DNA from: Uloborus plumipes
Lineage: Eukaryota; Arthropoda; Arachnida; Araneae; Uloboridae
NCBI GenBank assembly: GCA_038373865.1
Contig: JAXGGA010000071.1
Location: 62,001 to 126,000 of the forward strand
Direction: 5' to 3'
Length of the DNA: 64,000 nt
A program made the position numbers and the translations under genes. Of the stretch, positions 35,095 through 47,280 are shown in pieces. Under the pieces are notes generated by a model, which saw only the letters and a program-made list of their open reading frames with translations, was not told the DNA's origin and made no database searches. The first letter of the stretch is position 1; each line of letters opens with the position of its first letter.

Positions 35095-35470
35095 TGAGAT
35101 GGGGAATTTGTGTGTCGGTCTGTCGGTCTGTCTGTCCCCCCCTAATAACTTTTGAATGAACATTCCGATTTGGACAAACTTTTTTTTGTTGGAAAGATCT
35201 CGGCGAGTACAGCTCATTCCCATATTTGATTTTTTGATTTGAACAATTTTTGGTTCAACTTTGAGCCGTTCAAATAACCGGTCCCGCGATACTAACTTTT
35301 TAATGAACAGTCCGATTTGAACAAACTTTTTTTTGTTGGAAAGAACTTTTCAAGGATACTTCATTCCCGTATTTACATTTCCGATTTGAACAATTTTTCA
35401 TTCAACATTGAACCGCTCAAGAAAGCTGTCACCCCTAATAACTTTTGAGTAAACAGTCCGAAAAAAATGA
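35095..35470. repeat. ~145-bp dispersed tandem repeat, about 2.5 units
   Basis: Units start near 35143, 35291 and 35434. Each begins TAA-AACTTTT-A-TGAAC, then CCGATTTG-ACAAACTTTT and TTGTTGGAAAGA. It is preceded by a CTGT/CGGT run (35113-35136). The layout (TG-type run followed by ~145-bp units) resembles the block at the start of the window, but I see no sequence match between them. Confidence 0.55.
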
Positions 35471-36410
35471 CCGACTGTGCAGACGATTTTTTGTTTATTT
35501 ATTCATTTGTTTTATTGAATTTATTATTATTATTGTTATTATTTTTGGCAGACGATTTTTTTGTAACAAAAATGTTTCGTTCACTAGGGCATTTTATTCT
35601 TTATTTATATTTAACAACTGGCAACGGATTAAAAGTGAAATTCGAGACATTTTATCAACGGACGAGTTTTTTTTTCTTTTTTTTTCTTTCTTTGATAAAA
35701 TGTGTTTTGATGTACTTTGTACTTTTAATTTTTTTTTGAAAACAATTGAGGAATTTTTCTACGGAAGAACTGTAACAGTTACATTCTTTAAAAGGTGCGA
35801 CAAAACTTTATTTATTCATTTATTTACTTTTTATGTGTCTATTTCATCTGATGAGAGAGGTATATTTTGCTTTTAAAGGTATGTTTGACATAATTTTTAG
35901 TCTTAGATAATCAAGAGAATAATGATCAGATGCTAGAATGCCGATGTCGATGTACGGGAAAGTAGGCTCGTTTAGTTCTTGACAGAACTTCTTGTTGATT
36001 CTATGAAAAGTGCTCAACGTAATGAAATTTCAGAGAAACATTAGAATGTAGCCATGCAATTAGGCAAATGAAGTATGCGTTGTATCCTGACTAGGCCCCA
36101 CTTGCCAAGGGCATGAGAATTCAGAGAATCCTCATTACCAGAATATAATGAAAGACAACTTTGGAGCATAAAAGGATGCACGTTGCATCTCAAAATAGCT
36201 TGATTACCTTCATATTCGAGGTATTTCAAACAGTAAACTGCGCAAAAGGTTACCGTCCTCCGAGACGTTTTGAATTATAGTCAGACCAACCAGAAGTGAT
36301 GGTAGAAATAAACATAAAGGAGGCTGCCAATACTTGCTATATTTTCTGATTCCTCGCTAAACAAGCGATCCAAAGATAATTGAATTAATGTTAGACTATC
36401 AATTTTCCTT
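35471..36410. other. AT-rich, no gene seen
   Basis: The overlapping plus-strand frames at 35445-35876 and 35467-35739 are F/L-rich and lie in T-rich DNA; not supported as genes. 36040-36250 is less AT-rich but has no recognisable content. Confidence 0.45.
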
Positions 36411-36556
36411 TTATTATTTATATTTGTTATTATTGGTATTATTATTATTATTGTTATTATTAGGATTATATTATTTTTAGTGTTATTATTTTTAAAATTG
36501 CTATTATTGGTATTATTATTATAATCGTTATTATTGGTATTTCTGTTATAATTGTT
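36411..36556. repeat. (ATT)n-type microsatellite, left part
   Basis: Imperfect ATT/GTT triplets. The same triplet text resumes at 38161-38216 and 39032-39350 on the far sides of two insertions, so the three pieces look like one original tract. The Asn-rich minus-strand ORF here is a translation of the repeat. Confidence 0.8.
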
Positions 36557-38160
36557 GAGCACCTGGGGACCGAGCCCGCTCGGTTAAAAAAAAAAGAGGT
36601 TTGTAAACTCGTGTTTTTTTTTTTAATGCGAAGTACTTATTTAGATAAACTTGAAAAGCATTTTTAAGCCTTTGGTTGCAATTACGCATTTAAAACAGCC
36701 GTAATTTGTTTTAAAAAACACAACCTTATTTAACATTTTGAAGCAAAAATGGGACACCGGTGTCCTACTGAACGAAACACCGATTTCCCATGAATATTTT
36801 ACCTTTTACGCAAAAAGGGACACCACTGTTCTGTGCTGTATTACATAACCAGAAAATTATTAAAATGCTAAATATAATATTTCCCCCTTATTTTACCGTA
36901 AATTAATGCAGAGTAATGAACAAAGTATGAAAAATACATTGATAAAAATTCTGCGTCAAAGGGTTAATCCATGCTCACCGCAAAATCACACCCAATTTCA
37001 TTTCATTTGGCGCCGAAGGCGCGGGAGGGGTTGATGAGAATATATGCAGAGTCACTGTTCTCCAACGCATTTAGTCCAGTTGGTTTTGATTTTCACTTCA
37101 CTTGACACTCCAAGGTTCCGCCCGTACATACCACAACTCGTGGTTTAACCGGGATGGGGCCTTGAAGAGCGCTCTGTTCATTTTTGAACAAACCCAAGGG
37201 CCAAGCAGACCCTTGGCCCAGCATCCACCTGAGGTATCGTTTCACTTGAAGGATTTTATGACCACGAACATTTTTAACGTCCCCCAGATACCATTTATGA
37301 AGACTGTGGATCTTTGATCAGCTGGGCTTCCTCTAAATGATCGGCCCGGGACCCTCCGGTTACGAGTCCGACGACTTACCGATCGGACTACAAAATCCAA
37401 AACTTTATCTAAATACAAAATTTTATCAAAATCGTTTGAGCCGTTTTCGAGATCCGAAATATATATATACAAGAATTGCTCGTCTAAAGATATTAGATGT
37501 AATTTTGTTTCGAAACTTAATATTTTAAGAATGAGTTTCATATTTATTGATTTTTTACCTGAAATATCTTACTAAACACTCTTGAGGAGGAAAAAAAGTA
37601 TTTTAAAACTAACTATAACACTTTTATACTCAATTTTGAAATCGCACTTGAAAAGTAAAGTAGTCTGATTTTTATATATTGTAAGTTACCATAAAATTCA
37701 ATAGATGTCGGTGGACAATTACCACTGCTTTTATCCCATGGCTTTTGAATAAATGAAACAGCTTGTTATCTAGTGAGGCCTTGCTTTAACATTTCAAAAA
37801 CAATAACAATTTAACGTTGCCAAATACCATAGTTTGAACTTGCGCTGATGTGATTAAATATGAAATCCAATTGTTATAACAAAACGTGGTCGCCACGGAA
37901 ACAGTAACAATGAAAGTAATCATAAAGAAAATGGCGAAATAAAAGCTTCTCAAACTTTCAATGAAGGCACAAAAAAAACGGGGTTTTTTGTGAAAACTCG
38001 CGTTTTTACAGAAAAAACGCCGACGTAGATGAACTCAGAAACCAAAACTCTATCTAAATACAAAATTTTATCGAAATCGTTAGGGCCGTTTTCGAGATCC
38101 GAAAAATAAATAAATATATAAATAAATATATATACAAGAATTGCTCGTTTAAAGATATTA
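36557..38160 (-). mobile_element. Helitron-like element(s), minus strand, with duplicated 5' end
   Basis: On the minus strand the left end has a 14-nt hairpin (CCGAGC / GCTCGG, 36570-36583) followed by TCCCCAGGTGCT. The 5' side reads TCTTTAAACGAGCAATTC after A (near 38155). The 5' block (AATCGTT-G-GCCGTTTTCGAG to ACAAGAATTGCTCG) occurs twice, at about 37405-37495 and 38050-38155, as in a partly tandem Helitron pair. The last four bases are not a canonical CTRR, so the class is probable, not certain. The frames at 37102-37317 and 37242-37541 are inside this non-coding repeat. Confidence 0.5.
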
Positions 38161-38216
38161 GTTATTGTTATAATTGGTATTATTGGGATTATTTTTAAAA
38201 CTTTTATTATTAGGAC
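38161..38216. repeat. (ATT)n-type microsatellite, middle part
   Basis: A 56-bp island of the same GTT/ATT triplet text between two insertions. Confidence 0.75.
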
Positions 38217-39031
38217 TAGCTGCCAGGGCAGCTAGATTAGCTTCCTGCGGCATGTTGATGCATAACGTCCCCCTTCTCTAACTTTTACCTCATTCTGAAG
38301 TTATATTATTTGATATAATTTAATGTTCATTCGATTTCAAGACATACCATGCACGTGGCCCGGCGTTGCACGGGCACTTCGTGCCCTGAAAGTAGTGAGG
38401 AAAATTTCAAGAAAGTACTCCCTGCCAAGGCGGCTCGCTAACAGGCGCTTCACGCCTTTACTTTTTTCCTATATAAAAAAATCATTCGAATTATTGAGAT
38501 GCTTCGCGCCTTCAAGATGGTGAGGAAAGTTTCAGTAAGTTCAAGCTCGCTCAAAGGAAAAAAGCAGACATAGATACTCAGTTTTTAATGTAAGTAGATG
38601 ACTTTTCAACAAATAAATGTTTCAAAATATTACAAGTAGCTAGCGATAAAAATACTATGTAAGTGGCCCGCTTATGAGTTTCGTTTCGTGTTTGATTTAG
38701 TTAAGTCTTTATTCAAAATTCTCATTATCATTTTTATCACTGTTTCATAGCAACCACGTTTCAACAATGGATTTCATATTTAATCATTTATTAGGCTTAA
38801 TCGCTTTAAATTTGACTACTTATTGATTGATATCTTAGCTAATTAAAATCGTATAATTATATAAATTGAAACTAATGAAGCCTGAAAAATTACCTATCTA
38901 TCGGTACCTGGTTCGACTTTCAGTTCATTGGCGTTCAGGAGAAAGAAGCGTGACATAGATAGATAGTTAGAAAGAAAGATAGAAAGAAAGATAGAAAGAA
39001 AGATAGATACTCAGTTTTTAATATAAGTAGA
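38217..39031 (-). mobile_element. Non-autonomous Helitron, complete ends, minus strand
   Basis: Minus-strand 5' end TCTACTTATATTAAAAACTG at 39031 after A; 3' end CTAG at 38217-38220 before T. The 3' hairpin is AGCTGCC / GGCAGCT (about 38218-38235). A second hairpin-bearing block CCCGTGCAACGCCGGGCC (about 38360-38377) and a second 5'-like block (38563-38606) lie inside, so the element looks like two Helitron ends fused. It pairs with 54790-55599 (plus strand). 815 bp. Confidence 0.85.
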
Positions 39032-39350
39032 TTAGTTTTATAATTGCTGTTATTGGTATTATTGTTATAATTGTTATTATTGGTTTTTTATTTATAACTG
39101 TTATTTTTTTGGTATGATTATTATAGTCATCGTCGTCGCAGTCGTCGTCGTTGTTGTTGCTGTTATTACTGCTATTATTAATGTTGTTACTATTATTATT
39201 ATTGATATTATTATTATTATTGATATTATTATTATTATTGATGTTATTATTATTATTGATATTATTATACTTATTGATGTTATTATTATTATTGATATTA
39301 TTATTATTATTGATATTATTATTGTTATTATTTTTCATTATTAATTATTA
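39032..39350. repeat. (ATT)n-type microsatellite, right part
   Basis: About 320 bp of ATT/GTT/GAT triplets with short CGTCGT runs near 39130. ORFs in several frames (I/L-rich on plus, N-rich on minus) are translations of the repeat. Confidence 0.85.
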
Positions 39351-42020
39351 TGCTTTAACAAGAGCTGCCATACATATGAAGTTCACACAAGAAACTTGCT
39401 CATTCTTACTTTTCTGCTCCACTAATGCCATTTTTTTCGCACAACCCCATCATGGAAATTTAAAAATAAAGTGTTTTACGGCCCTTCCTAGGGCATATTG
39501 CCTTTTTTATTAGAGATGTGCTGAATTTAACCTTTCTATTAGTAGGCATTGATATAATCACATATTATATTTAATTCACATTCGTTTGACATCAACAAAT
39601 GTCAAATGATCTTTCATAGAGCTTAGTCGTGAAATAGAGTGGGACACGTATCCCTTCATTTGCGGGACCACTGCTTCCAGTCCTGTCATTTCCTGGGGAT
39701 CAGTGTGACTTCTCAATTAATGCTTGATTATAAGGGATGGCAAGGCAGCAAATTCTTAAGTTTAAGAAAAAAAAAAAAAGTTCAGTTTTCAAGAATTGAA
39801 ACCAGCTTTGCCCCATTATTACTTACCTCTACGTAGAGCTCCAGTTCTTATTTAAATACCGATATGACTTACGGATTTGCTTTTACAAACGGTAACTGAA
39901 ACTATTTTTGCGATGAAACTGATGTATTTCCAATAGATTGGATTTGATTACTTTCAAAGTACTTTTTCGAATAATTAAACATTTTTTAATATTAGCACCT
40001 ACAAGAGAGAGTTAAACTTTGATGTTAAAAAAAAAAAAACATCAGAACTAAAAGTATTTTTTCACCACAAAAAAAAAAAAAAAAGGCTTGCAGCAATTCT
40101 GAATATATTTTTTAATTTCTCTTGTTGAAACAAGTATTGAAGAATATCATGTACACCTTTACGATTACTTCTCTATAAGAATAACATTGACGTCAATAAG
40201 AGCAGAAATGCTTTACCTTTTTTTTTCACCATTGAAATAGAAAACGAGTACTTTAGTGTCTGTACAGGTGTAAACTTGAAAGCAGTCAAGATGATTGTTG
40301 AATATTTTTAAAACGAATATTGAAAACACTCAAACATTTTCCAGTTCAGATTTTGAGTTTTAATTTTGAACTGCACTTCCCTATTTCAAAACTACAATTA
40401 TGCCAATATCAACACTATAAGTGCTATAAGCTCGTCTATTCATTATAAAGTACCGTAAAAGCAGCAGCAATTTTAATGGTGGAGATTAAAATACATATAT
40501 TACAACAGAGTGCTCATCCACTTAAAAGCCATGACTCAACCGATCTCCCAAATGCCAAAAATACGTCCAAGATCAAGAGCCCCCCCCCCCCTAAAAAACG
40601 GATAATGCTCCTGAAGCCACCCACCCCTAAAAATGGCGCAATCTAAAATTACTCTAATTGTTGGACAGGGCAGTCCTGTATTACAGACAAGTCCTTAGGT
40701 TTGTCCCCCAAAAGTATTTCTATTCCTTGTAAAAATTTATCTTTGCAGCGACGGAACACATGAAATTGACTTTCTTGTAGTACAATATGCATGTATGCTA
40801 TACATGCATTTCGATGTTCGTTTATATATTTAACAATTTTAGAGAATAGTCAGTGGTTTCAATTTCTGACCATTGAATTATATTTCAGAACGAACATTTT
40901 ACTATAAAAAGAAAAAAAAAGTCAAATATTAGGTTAGTGCTAACTTTTAATTCATTAAAATCTAATTCAAAAATAAAAATAACACTTGAGTAATATTGAG
41001 AAAATCATCTTTAACTACTTTCACTCTCAAATCTGGAATACGTTTTCAAAGCACATTAAAGGTGCTAATCCAACGAGTAAACAGCTCACTGCTAATCATG
41101 TCTGATCAGCCATCAATTTCGATCTTATATTCCTTTAATAGCTTGATGGAAGCTCTTTGGGATCGTTTCTTAATCACTACCTACAAATCTGTTCACTCAT
41201 TAGCTAAAGTTTTACTTGTTCAATTGATCTTTTTTGGGAAGTTGAACATTGATTAGTTTTCGTGAGGTTTCTACAGCCGAGAGGAACTCCGAGTAATTCC
41301 ACTGCACTTATGGATTTTTCCGTTTTTAACTCTTTAAATGGGAAAACTTCTGAAGAGCATGAAAGCTTGACCTTTTTAAGGTTTTTTTTTTATTGCTCAT
41401 TATATATTTTACGGAAAACTGATAAACATTACAAAACCTTTTTTTTTTAATTACGTTTCTTTTAAATGAACCAAAATGACTCATTCGTGTTGCTTTAAAG
41501 AGGACAATTTCTTTTCACATCTGAACTTATAGAAAATATGTATTTGATTAAATTTTACTGATCTTAATTCATAATTATAGTTAGGTTTTTTTTTAGTTAT
41601 TTATCAATTTTGAAACATAAGTGCTAACTATTTGTTGATTCAAGAACTTCTTTTTTAAATGATTTTTTTTTCTAAATTAAAGATAAAAAACAAAGATTCA
41701 TCACATAAGCGACTAGTACCAAAAATGAAGTGCGTTAAAGATTTCTCTTGAACAAGTAATTTTTTTTTTCTCTTCCGTATATTTTTTTCTTTTCCATCTC
41801 ATACAAAAAGAAAAGAGGAGGGAGGGGGGAAATTTGAACGCATACAACTTTTGTTGAATTTCTAATGCATTTTGTTTTAAGTATTGTTAGTGTATCTTAA
41901 AAAAAAAGGCTTAGAATTCTCCCAAAGACATCAATGTCTTAGACTTTTAAACATTTTAAATATCGCTATAAGACGATTAAATGAGGAAAAGCAGAAAATG
42001 AAGCATTTTATTGAGCAGTA
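39351..42020. other. AT-rich, no gene seen
   Basis: No supported ORF. Homopolymer runs near 39766, 40030, 40070 and 40580 (poly-C). 40996-41450 has two weak ORFs without recognisable motifs. Confidence 0.45.
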
Positions 42021-42143
42021 AGTTACCGCCCCTAGTGGAAGGGCTAAGTCCGAACTGCATGCAATGTACCGAAAGTACAATCATAGCATCTAGAGTTCTG
42101 TTTTTTCAGCTTCATTGAAATGACATCTACCTTCATCGCGGTT

Positions 42144-42207
42144 GTTGTCTATTTAAGACTGATGAGTCCAAAATATGGGCGAAACTGCAATATCTAAATA
42201 GGATAAC
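42144..42207 (+). ncRNA. Hammerhead ribozyme, Penelope-type
   Basis: All parts of a type I hammerhead are in order. Stem I is GTTGTCTATTTAAGA (42144-42158) with TCTAAATAGGATAAC (42193-42207), pairing with small bulges. The core CTGATGA (42159-42165) is intact. Stem II is GTCC / GGGC (42166-42169, 42177-42180) around a 7-nt loop, then GAAA (42181-42184). A very short stem III follows (CTGCAAT, 42185-42191), then the cleavage-site A at 42192. A tiny, near-palindromic stem III is known from hammerheads in Penelope-like retroelements, which are thought to act as dimers. In this copy the C-G closing pair of stem III is C-A, so activity may be reduced. No reverse transcriptase is visible nearby; 42020-42143 may be more of the same element end. 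Confidence 0.75.
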
Positions 42208-42425
42208 TGGGCTGTAGATATGATTTTGCCGGTTAGACTAACAAAATAGAAAGAAATCTTTGAGTGTTAGTATAGTATAGTATTTATAGTTTATAATTTT
42301 TTAAGTGCAATATTTATTACAATTAAATATTGAAAAATAAAAGCAGGTGGAAATACTTACTAATGATGTAGTTATAAATGGTGGGATGTGTCAAATTAAA
42401 AAGTTTCCCTTATTCTAAATTTGCA

Positions 42426-42600
42426 CACTGCAAAAAAAAATCTCTTGTTTTTGTAGCATAATATTGGCAGCAGAGGTTCCAGTTTAAAACTGTAAAAGCC
42501 CAGTAATAAACTGTAATACAAGCTATTTTAAAGTTTATTACTGTAAAGTTACTGTAAAATTAGCTGTATTATACTGTAAAAACATCTATTTTTTACAATG
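42426..42600. mobile_element. MITE of the CACTGYAAAAAA family, copy a
   Basis: Starts CACTGCAAAAAA and ends with the complement of CATTGTAAAAAA. The inside repeats ACTGTAAA words. It shares GGCAGC-GAGGTTCCA-TTTA text with the copy at 48933. No ORF. Confidence 0.65.
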
Positions 42601-42760
42601 CAGTTGGCTTCTAACAGTTTGAGTTTTATTTTCTTTCGTAATCTGTAATACCTAGGAGAGACAGAAAATAAGTTTCCTCTGTTGACAATTATCAAAGTTG
42701 TGTTTGACAATCAAATAATGATACAAAACATTAAATGTGAAAAGTATTTTATTTTTCCAA

Positions 42761-43129
42761 TCAAGAACGGAGAACAGTGAGACATTTGTCAAACCAGGTG
42801 ATAAGATTCAAAAAGCACCCCGGGGAAAAACTCAGAACTTGTGTACGGAAGAAGCGTTTAACGGGTTGTTAAACTTCAGCATTGCTTTCAAACCGCCTTC
42901 CGCAGAAATCCTCTGAAGTCAGAAATAGATGGAAGTCATTTCGTGCGAGATCAAAACTGTATGGAAGAGGGTGTTGGCTCTCCCAGCAAAGAATTACAAC
43001 ATGAGTTTCCGTTGCAGTCGCAGAGTGTGTTCTATAATTGTCTTCCAACTTTTGAACTCCAGCTCTGAGAAGGATGAACTGCTTTTCCGAATCGAATCTA
43101 TTAATTTCAACAGAATGTCGCACCACCAC
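42761..43129 (-). pseudogene. mariner transposase C-terminal relic
   Basis: The minus-strand frame from about 42988 reads CWESQHPLPYSFDLARNDFH then LFL-SEDFCGRRFESNAEV. This corresponds to the mariner pattern W-L-HPPYSPDLAP-DYHLF followed by GRRFES-EEV. The third catalytic Asp of mariner (in SPDLAPSD) is represented by the N-D pair region. The frame meets one stop (TAA, 42869-42871) where a Lys codon is expected. It then continues in the same frame with QPVKRFFRTQ and WFDKCL, matching the usual mariner tail, and ends at TGA 42761-42763. Upstream the similarity fades. The rest of the enzyme and the inverted repeats are not seen. Confidence 0.65.
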
Positions 43130-46100
43130 TTAGTATTTACCGTATTCATTCACCAGATTTTTTCCTGGGGGGCTTTTCGAAGCTTATCAATCGGTATGGC
43201 AAATGGGACGCACTTGGGACTTATGTTGACTAATGAAGTTGCGTCGTATCTTTAATGTCTCCTCATATTGTTTGATTTTTATACACACCCCTGACCTCTG
43301 TGGTTTAAGGAAAATTTATTTTCTGCTTCACGCTCATACAAGTACGCCTCAATGAAAGCCATTGAGAAAAAATTATAGAAATTTCAAAATAAATAAATAG
43401 AGTTCTATATCTATAAGCACTATACTAAAAATTGTTTGTGTTGCACCAAAACATCAAATAAATCAAAAATTTAATGCTACCAACCATACAGTCATTTGGA
43501 GTATTTTGAACCATGCGGGTTAACTTTGCACCACTTCCTACTTAGTTTTGACTGTATTTGACCAAAAATACTGCGGAAGGCCAACTTAGAAGTCAACGTT
43601 GTATAATATCAGTTATCTATTTTTTATATTACAACACAAGTTTCGAAATGTATTTTATGTAAATCAACAAATTTAAAGTACTATTAGAGCGGGGCAGCAG
43701 TAATCCATTGGCGGCTTAAGGTGCCTACGGACTTGATGCAGAATGTCACTTACCAAACTAAAGAAAAGTTTGAAATCCTACCAAAGAGCGTAATGCTGTA
43801 GGAACAGCAAGTGCATGGGTAGAAGTCACAATGTAACATATTACGCTTTAAAGAACAAAGATTTTTTTCTCATCCGTATTAACTCTCAGAAAGCCTTTAT
43901 AACCAAGCAACGAATTACTGTTAAAAAATTTAATAATTAAAAAAAAATGTGTTTTTAATTTTTTTAAGTTATTAAATGTATTCATTTTTAACATAGAAAT
44001 TTTTCATTCTGCTTATGCAGCAATATCTAACTTATTACATTATACTTATTTATGTATGTTTATTCGGTGTCTCTTGTGCGTCAAATTGCAAAAGTTCCAA
44101 ATAAACAATTGACGTAATTTTAAATTCATTTAAGCGTCACTAGTATCTCTTTGTTATAAATCGGTATGAGCATTGCACTATTCTTCTTACCTCATTTATT
44201 TTCAAAACTTTTTTTCTTTAAAAAATAACGTGTGGAGAGTAATAAAGAAACTGCTACAGTCTCTACTTACATTGGACTGAAAAGATAAACCTAATATTTG
44301 AAATTCCAATGGTCAGTTGTCTGCCGTCAGTTTGTACTTTTCCTATCTGTGTATAGATGAACACTCTCATGGTTGAACAGATTTTATTTTAGTTTAGTGT
44401 CTTGTATTTAAAAATTATTGCTTTCGAAATGACCATAGTAAGATAAACGTTCATTTTATTTAAAATGAAAGTTATAAAACTGTCAGAATAAAAGCTCCAT
44501 GTCTGAATACATTGTTTGAAAACCGGTTACAGCCAAACCATCTATTGCATTTTAAAGAGCTACTTGAATTATTCAGAAACCTGCTGATAATTCATTGTTT
44601 CTTTCATTTATTTTCCTTTAAGGAAGGATGATTTGATTAAAAATTAAGATAAATTTAACTTATATGCTTCTCTTGCTTTTGTTTCTATTATAGAAGATAT
44701 TTTGTACAGATACAAAAATTAACTACCTACTGGATTTGTCATGTAGGCATATAGAGAGGCCTTCACTATAATCTATACTAAAGCTATGTATTGTATGTTC
44801 AGAAGTTTTACCGGTAAAATTAATTGCTTTTTGTGTAACGTAATATTAAGGTAACATATGTTCTGAATTTACTATATTTCAAGTATCATTTGTTAGAATT
44901 TTCTTTTACTTTCGCTTAAAATTTTGTACTAAACAAAGAAGTATTTATAACCATTTTCAGGTGTTTTAATATACGGGATAAGAAAATCAAACTTCAGATA
45001 AAATAAAAGCATGTCTCGCTACTTAGAGATAATTTTTCAAAGGATGAAAAATCAATATAGTTCTTTTCAAAGGAAAAGAAAAAAATTGTGCCAGCAGATG
45101 TAATTGAGTTACCCGTCTGCTTCAACATCGAAGCATTTCCTTCCTGCTTCCAAAATACATTTCACTCCCCCTCCAACCCCCTCATTTTTGGATTGAATAA
45201 TGTTTATTTCATATCAGTAGCTGAAACAAGATATTAAATGAATTTCTTTTTCCATTCAATACCTCTCTATCTCATTCTAATTAAATTAAATATTTACCTA
45301 TCCTCACAAAAAAAATAATTTAATGCAAAATATACATATTATTTTAGCTGATACATGAGCGCCACATGTAATATCTGCTTATAAGTCTTACGTCGTGTTT
45401 ACGCTACCTTGAGGTATTTCTTCATTATTTAAAATTACCTCTGCTTTATCATTCTCCTTTATAGTACTGAAAATATTCATATTTATAAACAAAACTAATG
45501 CCAAAAAAAAAAAAGAGTTTAGCGAATTTAATGTGAGTTTTGTAAGAAATTTATATGACTCATCTTACTGAAAGAATTTGTAGCTAATTATATTACAAAC
45601 AGACCTTAAGTCAACAGTTTCGAGCATGATATTAAAAATGAAAAAAAAATCAGTGATTTACGCTTTAAAAATCTTGTGAAATTAATATTTAAATATATAT
45701 ATATTTAATTATTTATTCTTTAATTATCAGTTAACATGGAGCTTTAATATTAAAATATTTTTTTTTCATTTATCTATCAAAAGAGAAAAATGAAACACAG
45801 ATTTTTAAATAATGCACATTGCACAATATATTTATTCCAAATAATATACTGTGCATGACAAAGATAATACGAGTATTTTAGTCGGCAATAATTAATTTTA
45901 TGAAAAATAAAACTAAGTTATTATTATTTTACCGTACAATATATCCGTTGAAGTCAAACATTAATTACTTTAAGGTTTAGCTGCCTGTGTGGGTGTTTTT
46001 TTTTTTTTTTTTTGCTTTTTTTAAAGAAATTGATTTGAATCAAGAACATATGCAGAGCCTGGCTTACTCTGTAATCAGAATGTAATTAAATTATTATTGT

Positions 46101-46984
46101 TAAATTTGCAAGTAAATAACAAAAAAAATTACCACATCTACAAATAAAGTTATCACTTTCATCTTTCATTTTATTGAAATTAAAATGTGGTCAAAAAGAA
46201 TTAGAACACATTTGCTTTATTTAAGTAATGAGATTGCTTTGAAAGCAATTATTAATGTTATTTTTATGCAAATCAATAAGCAGGTTTTCTTCCTTCTAAA
46301 TTACTTTCTACGGTCTTTCACACTTTTTATGCATCAATTAGAAACTGTTTACAAAATTACTTTCCTTTTGACCTTAACATTCATCTCTCTTTATTTCGTT
46401 TCAAATTCTTATTCGATATTAATCATATTGATTTGTGACATGGGTTAAAGTAATTACATATTGATATCAGTATAAGTTTTTAAAAATAAATTTCAAAATT
46501 TTTTTTCATTACTTTTTATTTAATTAATTCACTATTTTAGTTTTTCATTTCATTTATTTTTTTATTATTTTATCTAGTTATCACTGATTTAATCACTATT
46601 TATTCTTACTCTTTACTGAATGAGCTTAGAAGTATAAAAATTCGGCGAAAGTGCTTTTTTAAACGTCTTTTCAAAAATTCATAAAAAGTACAAAACTCGC
46701 TCGAGATGCAAATATTTTTTTTATTGCACTTCAAGTTGGATTTTGCACTCGGATTCAAATTATATTTATCTAAGACTTAGTTCAGTGTCTATAGTATAGA
46801 ATGTGCTAAAAATTCGATATGCTATTTTTTCTCTATTATGTATATAAAACCTAGTTACGCGATGCACATCGAAAGCTAATATTACGCTCGATGAAAGTAA
46901 GAGGGCTTTTCGAAAGAGACTAAACAACACAATAACGGCGAAAATCATCCAGTAATACTATAACGATATAAGTACGTTATCGTG
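43130..46984. other. AT-rich, no gene seen
   Basis: 3.8 kb with no convincing ORF or element border. The 87-codon ORF at 46185-46448 is hydrophobic and lies in A/T-rich text, with no family resemblance. Confidence 0.45.
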
Positions 46985-47280
46985 TCACCTATTGCTCCGT
47001 TTTTCCATTCAACCGATATTGTTCCGTGTGCTATCACTCTCATTCAAAAAAAGCGATCAGATGATTGGTTACCGGGCCGACGCGAAAAGATGGACGGCTG
47101 CAGTTTGATAAAAATGGTCTACTAAATGATATTGGCTAGACGAAGACGGCAAACTCGTCAAGCGCACAGCATCTGTTAATGAAATTTGCTTGTGCCAATA
47201 TCGGATAGCGACAATCGCGCGCAATTTATCGCTATCCTATCGGTAAGTGGAAAAAAGTCGTAAGGGAGAGCGGCCATAGT
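46985..47280. other. GC-richer island with strong hairpin, identity unknown
   Basis: Markedly less AT-rich than its flanks. Weak inverted ends (CGTTTTTCCATTCAACCGAT near 47000; the complement of CTTTTTTCCACTTACCGAT near 47245) hint at a MITE. A 9-bp perfect stem GGATAGCGA / TCGCTATCC (47203-47211, 47229-47237) encloses a CGCGCG loop. No ORF. Confidence 0.4.

Noticed and set aside
35445..35876. 143-codon plus-strand ORF
   Set aside because: F-rich frame in T-rich DNA overlapping another similar frame; no motif.
36281..39513. Asn-, Ile- or Leu-rich ORFs
   Set aside because: Direct translations of the (ATT)n microsatellite.
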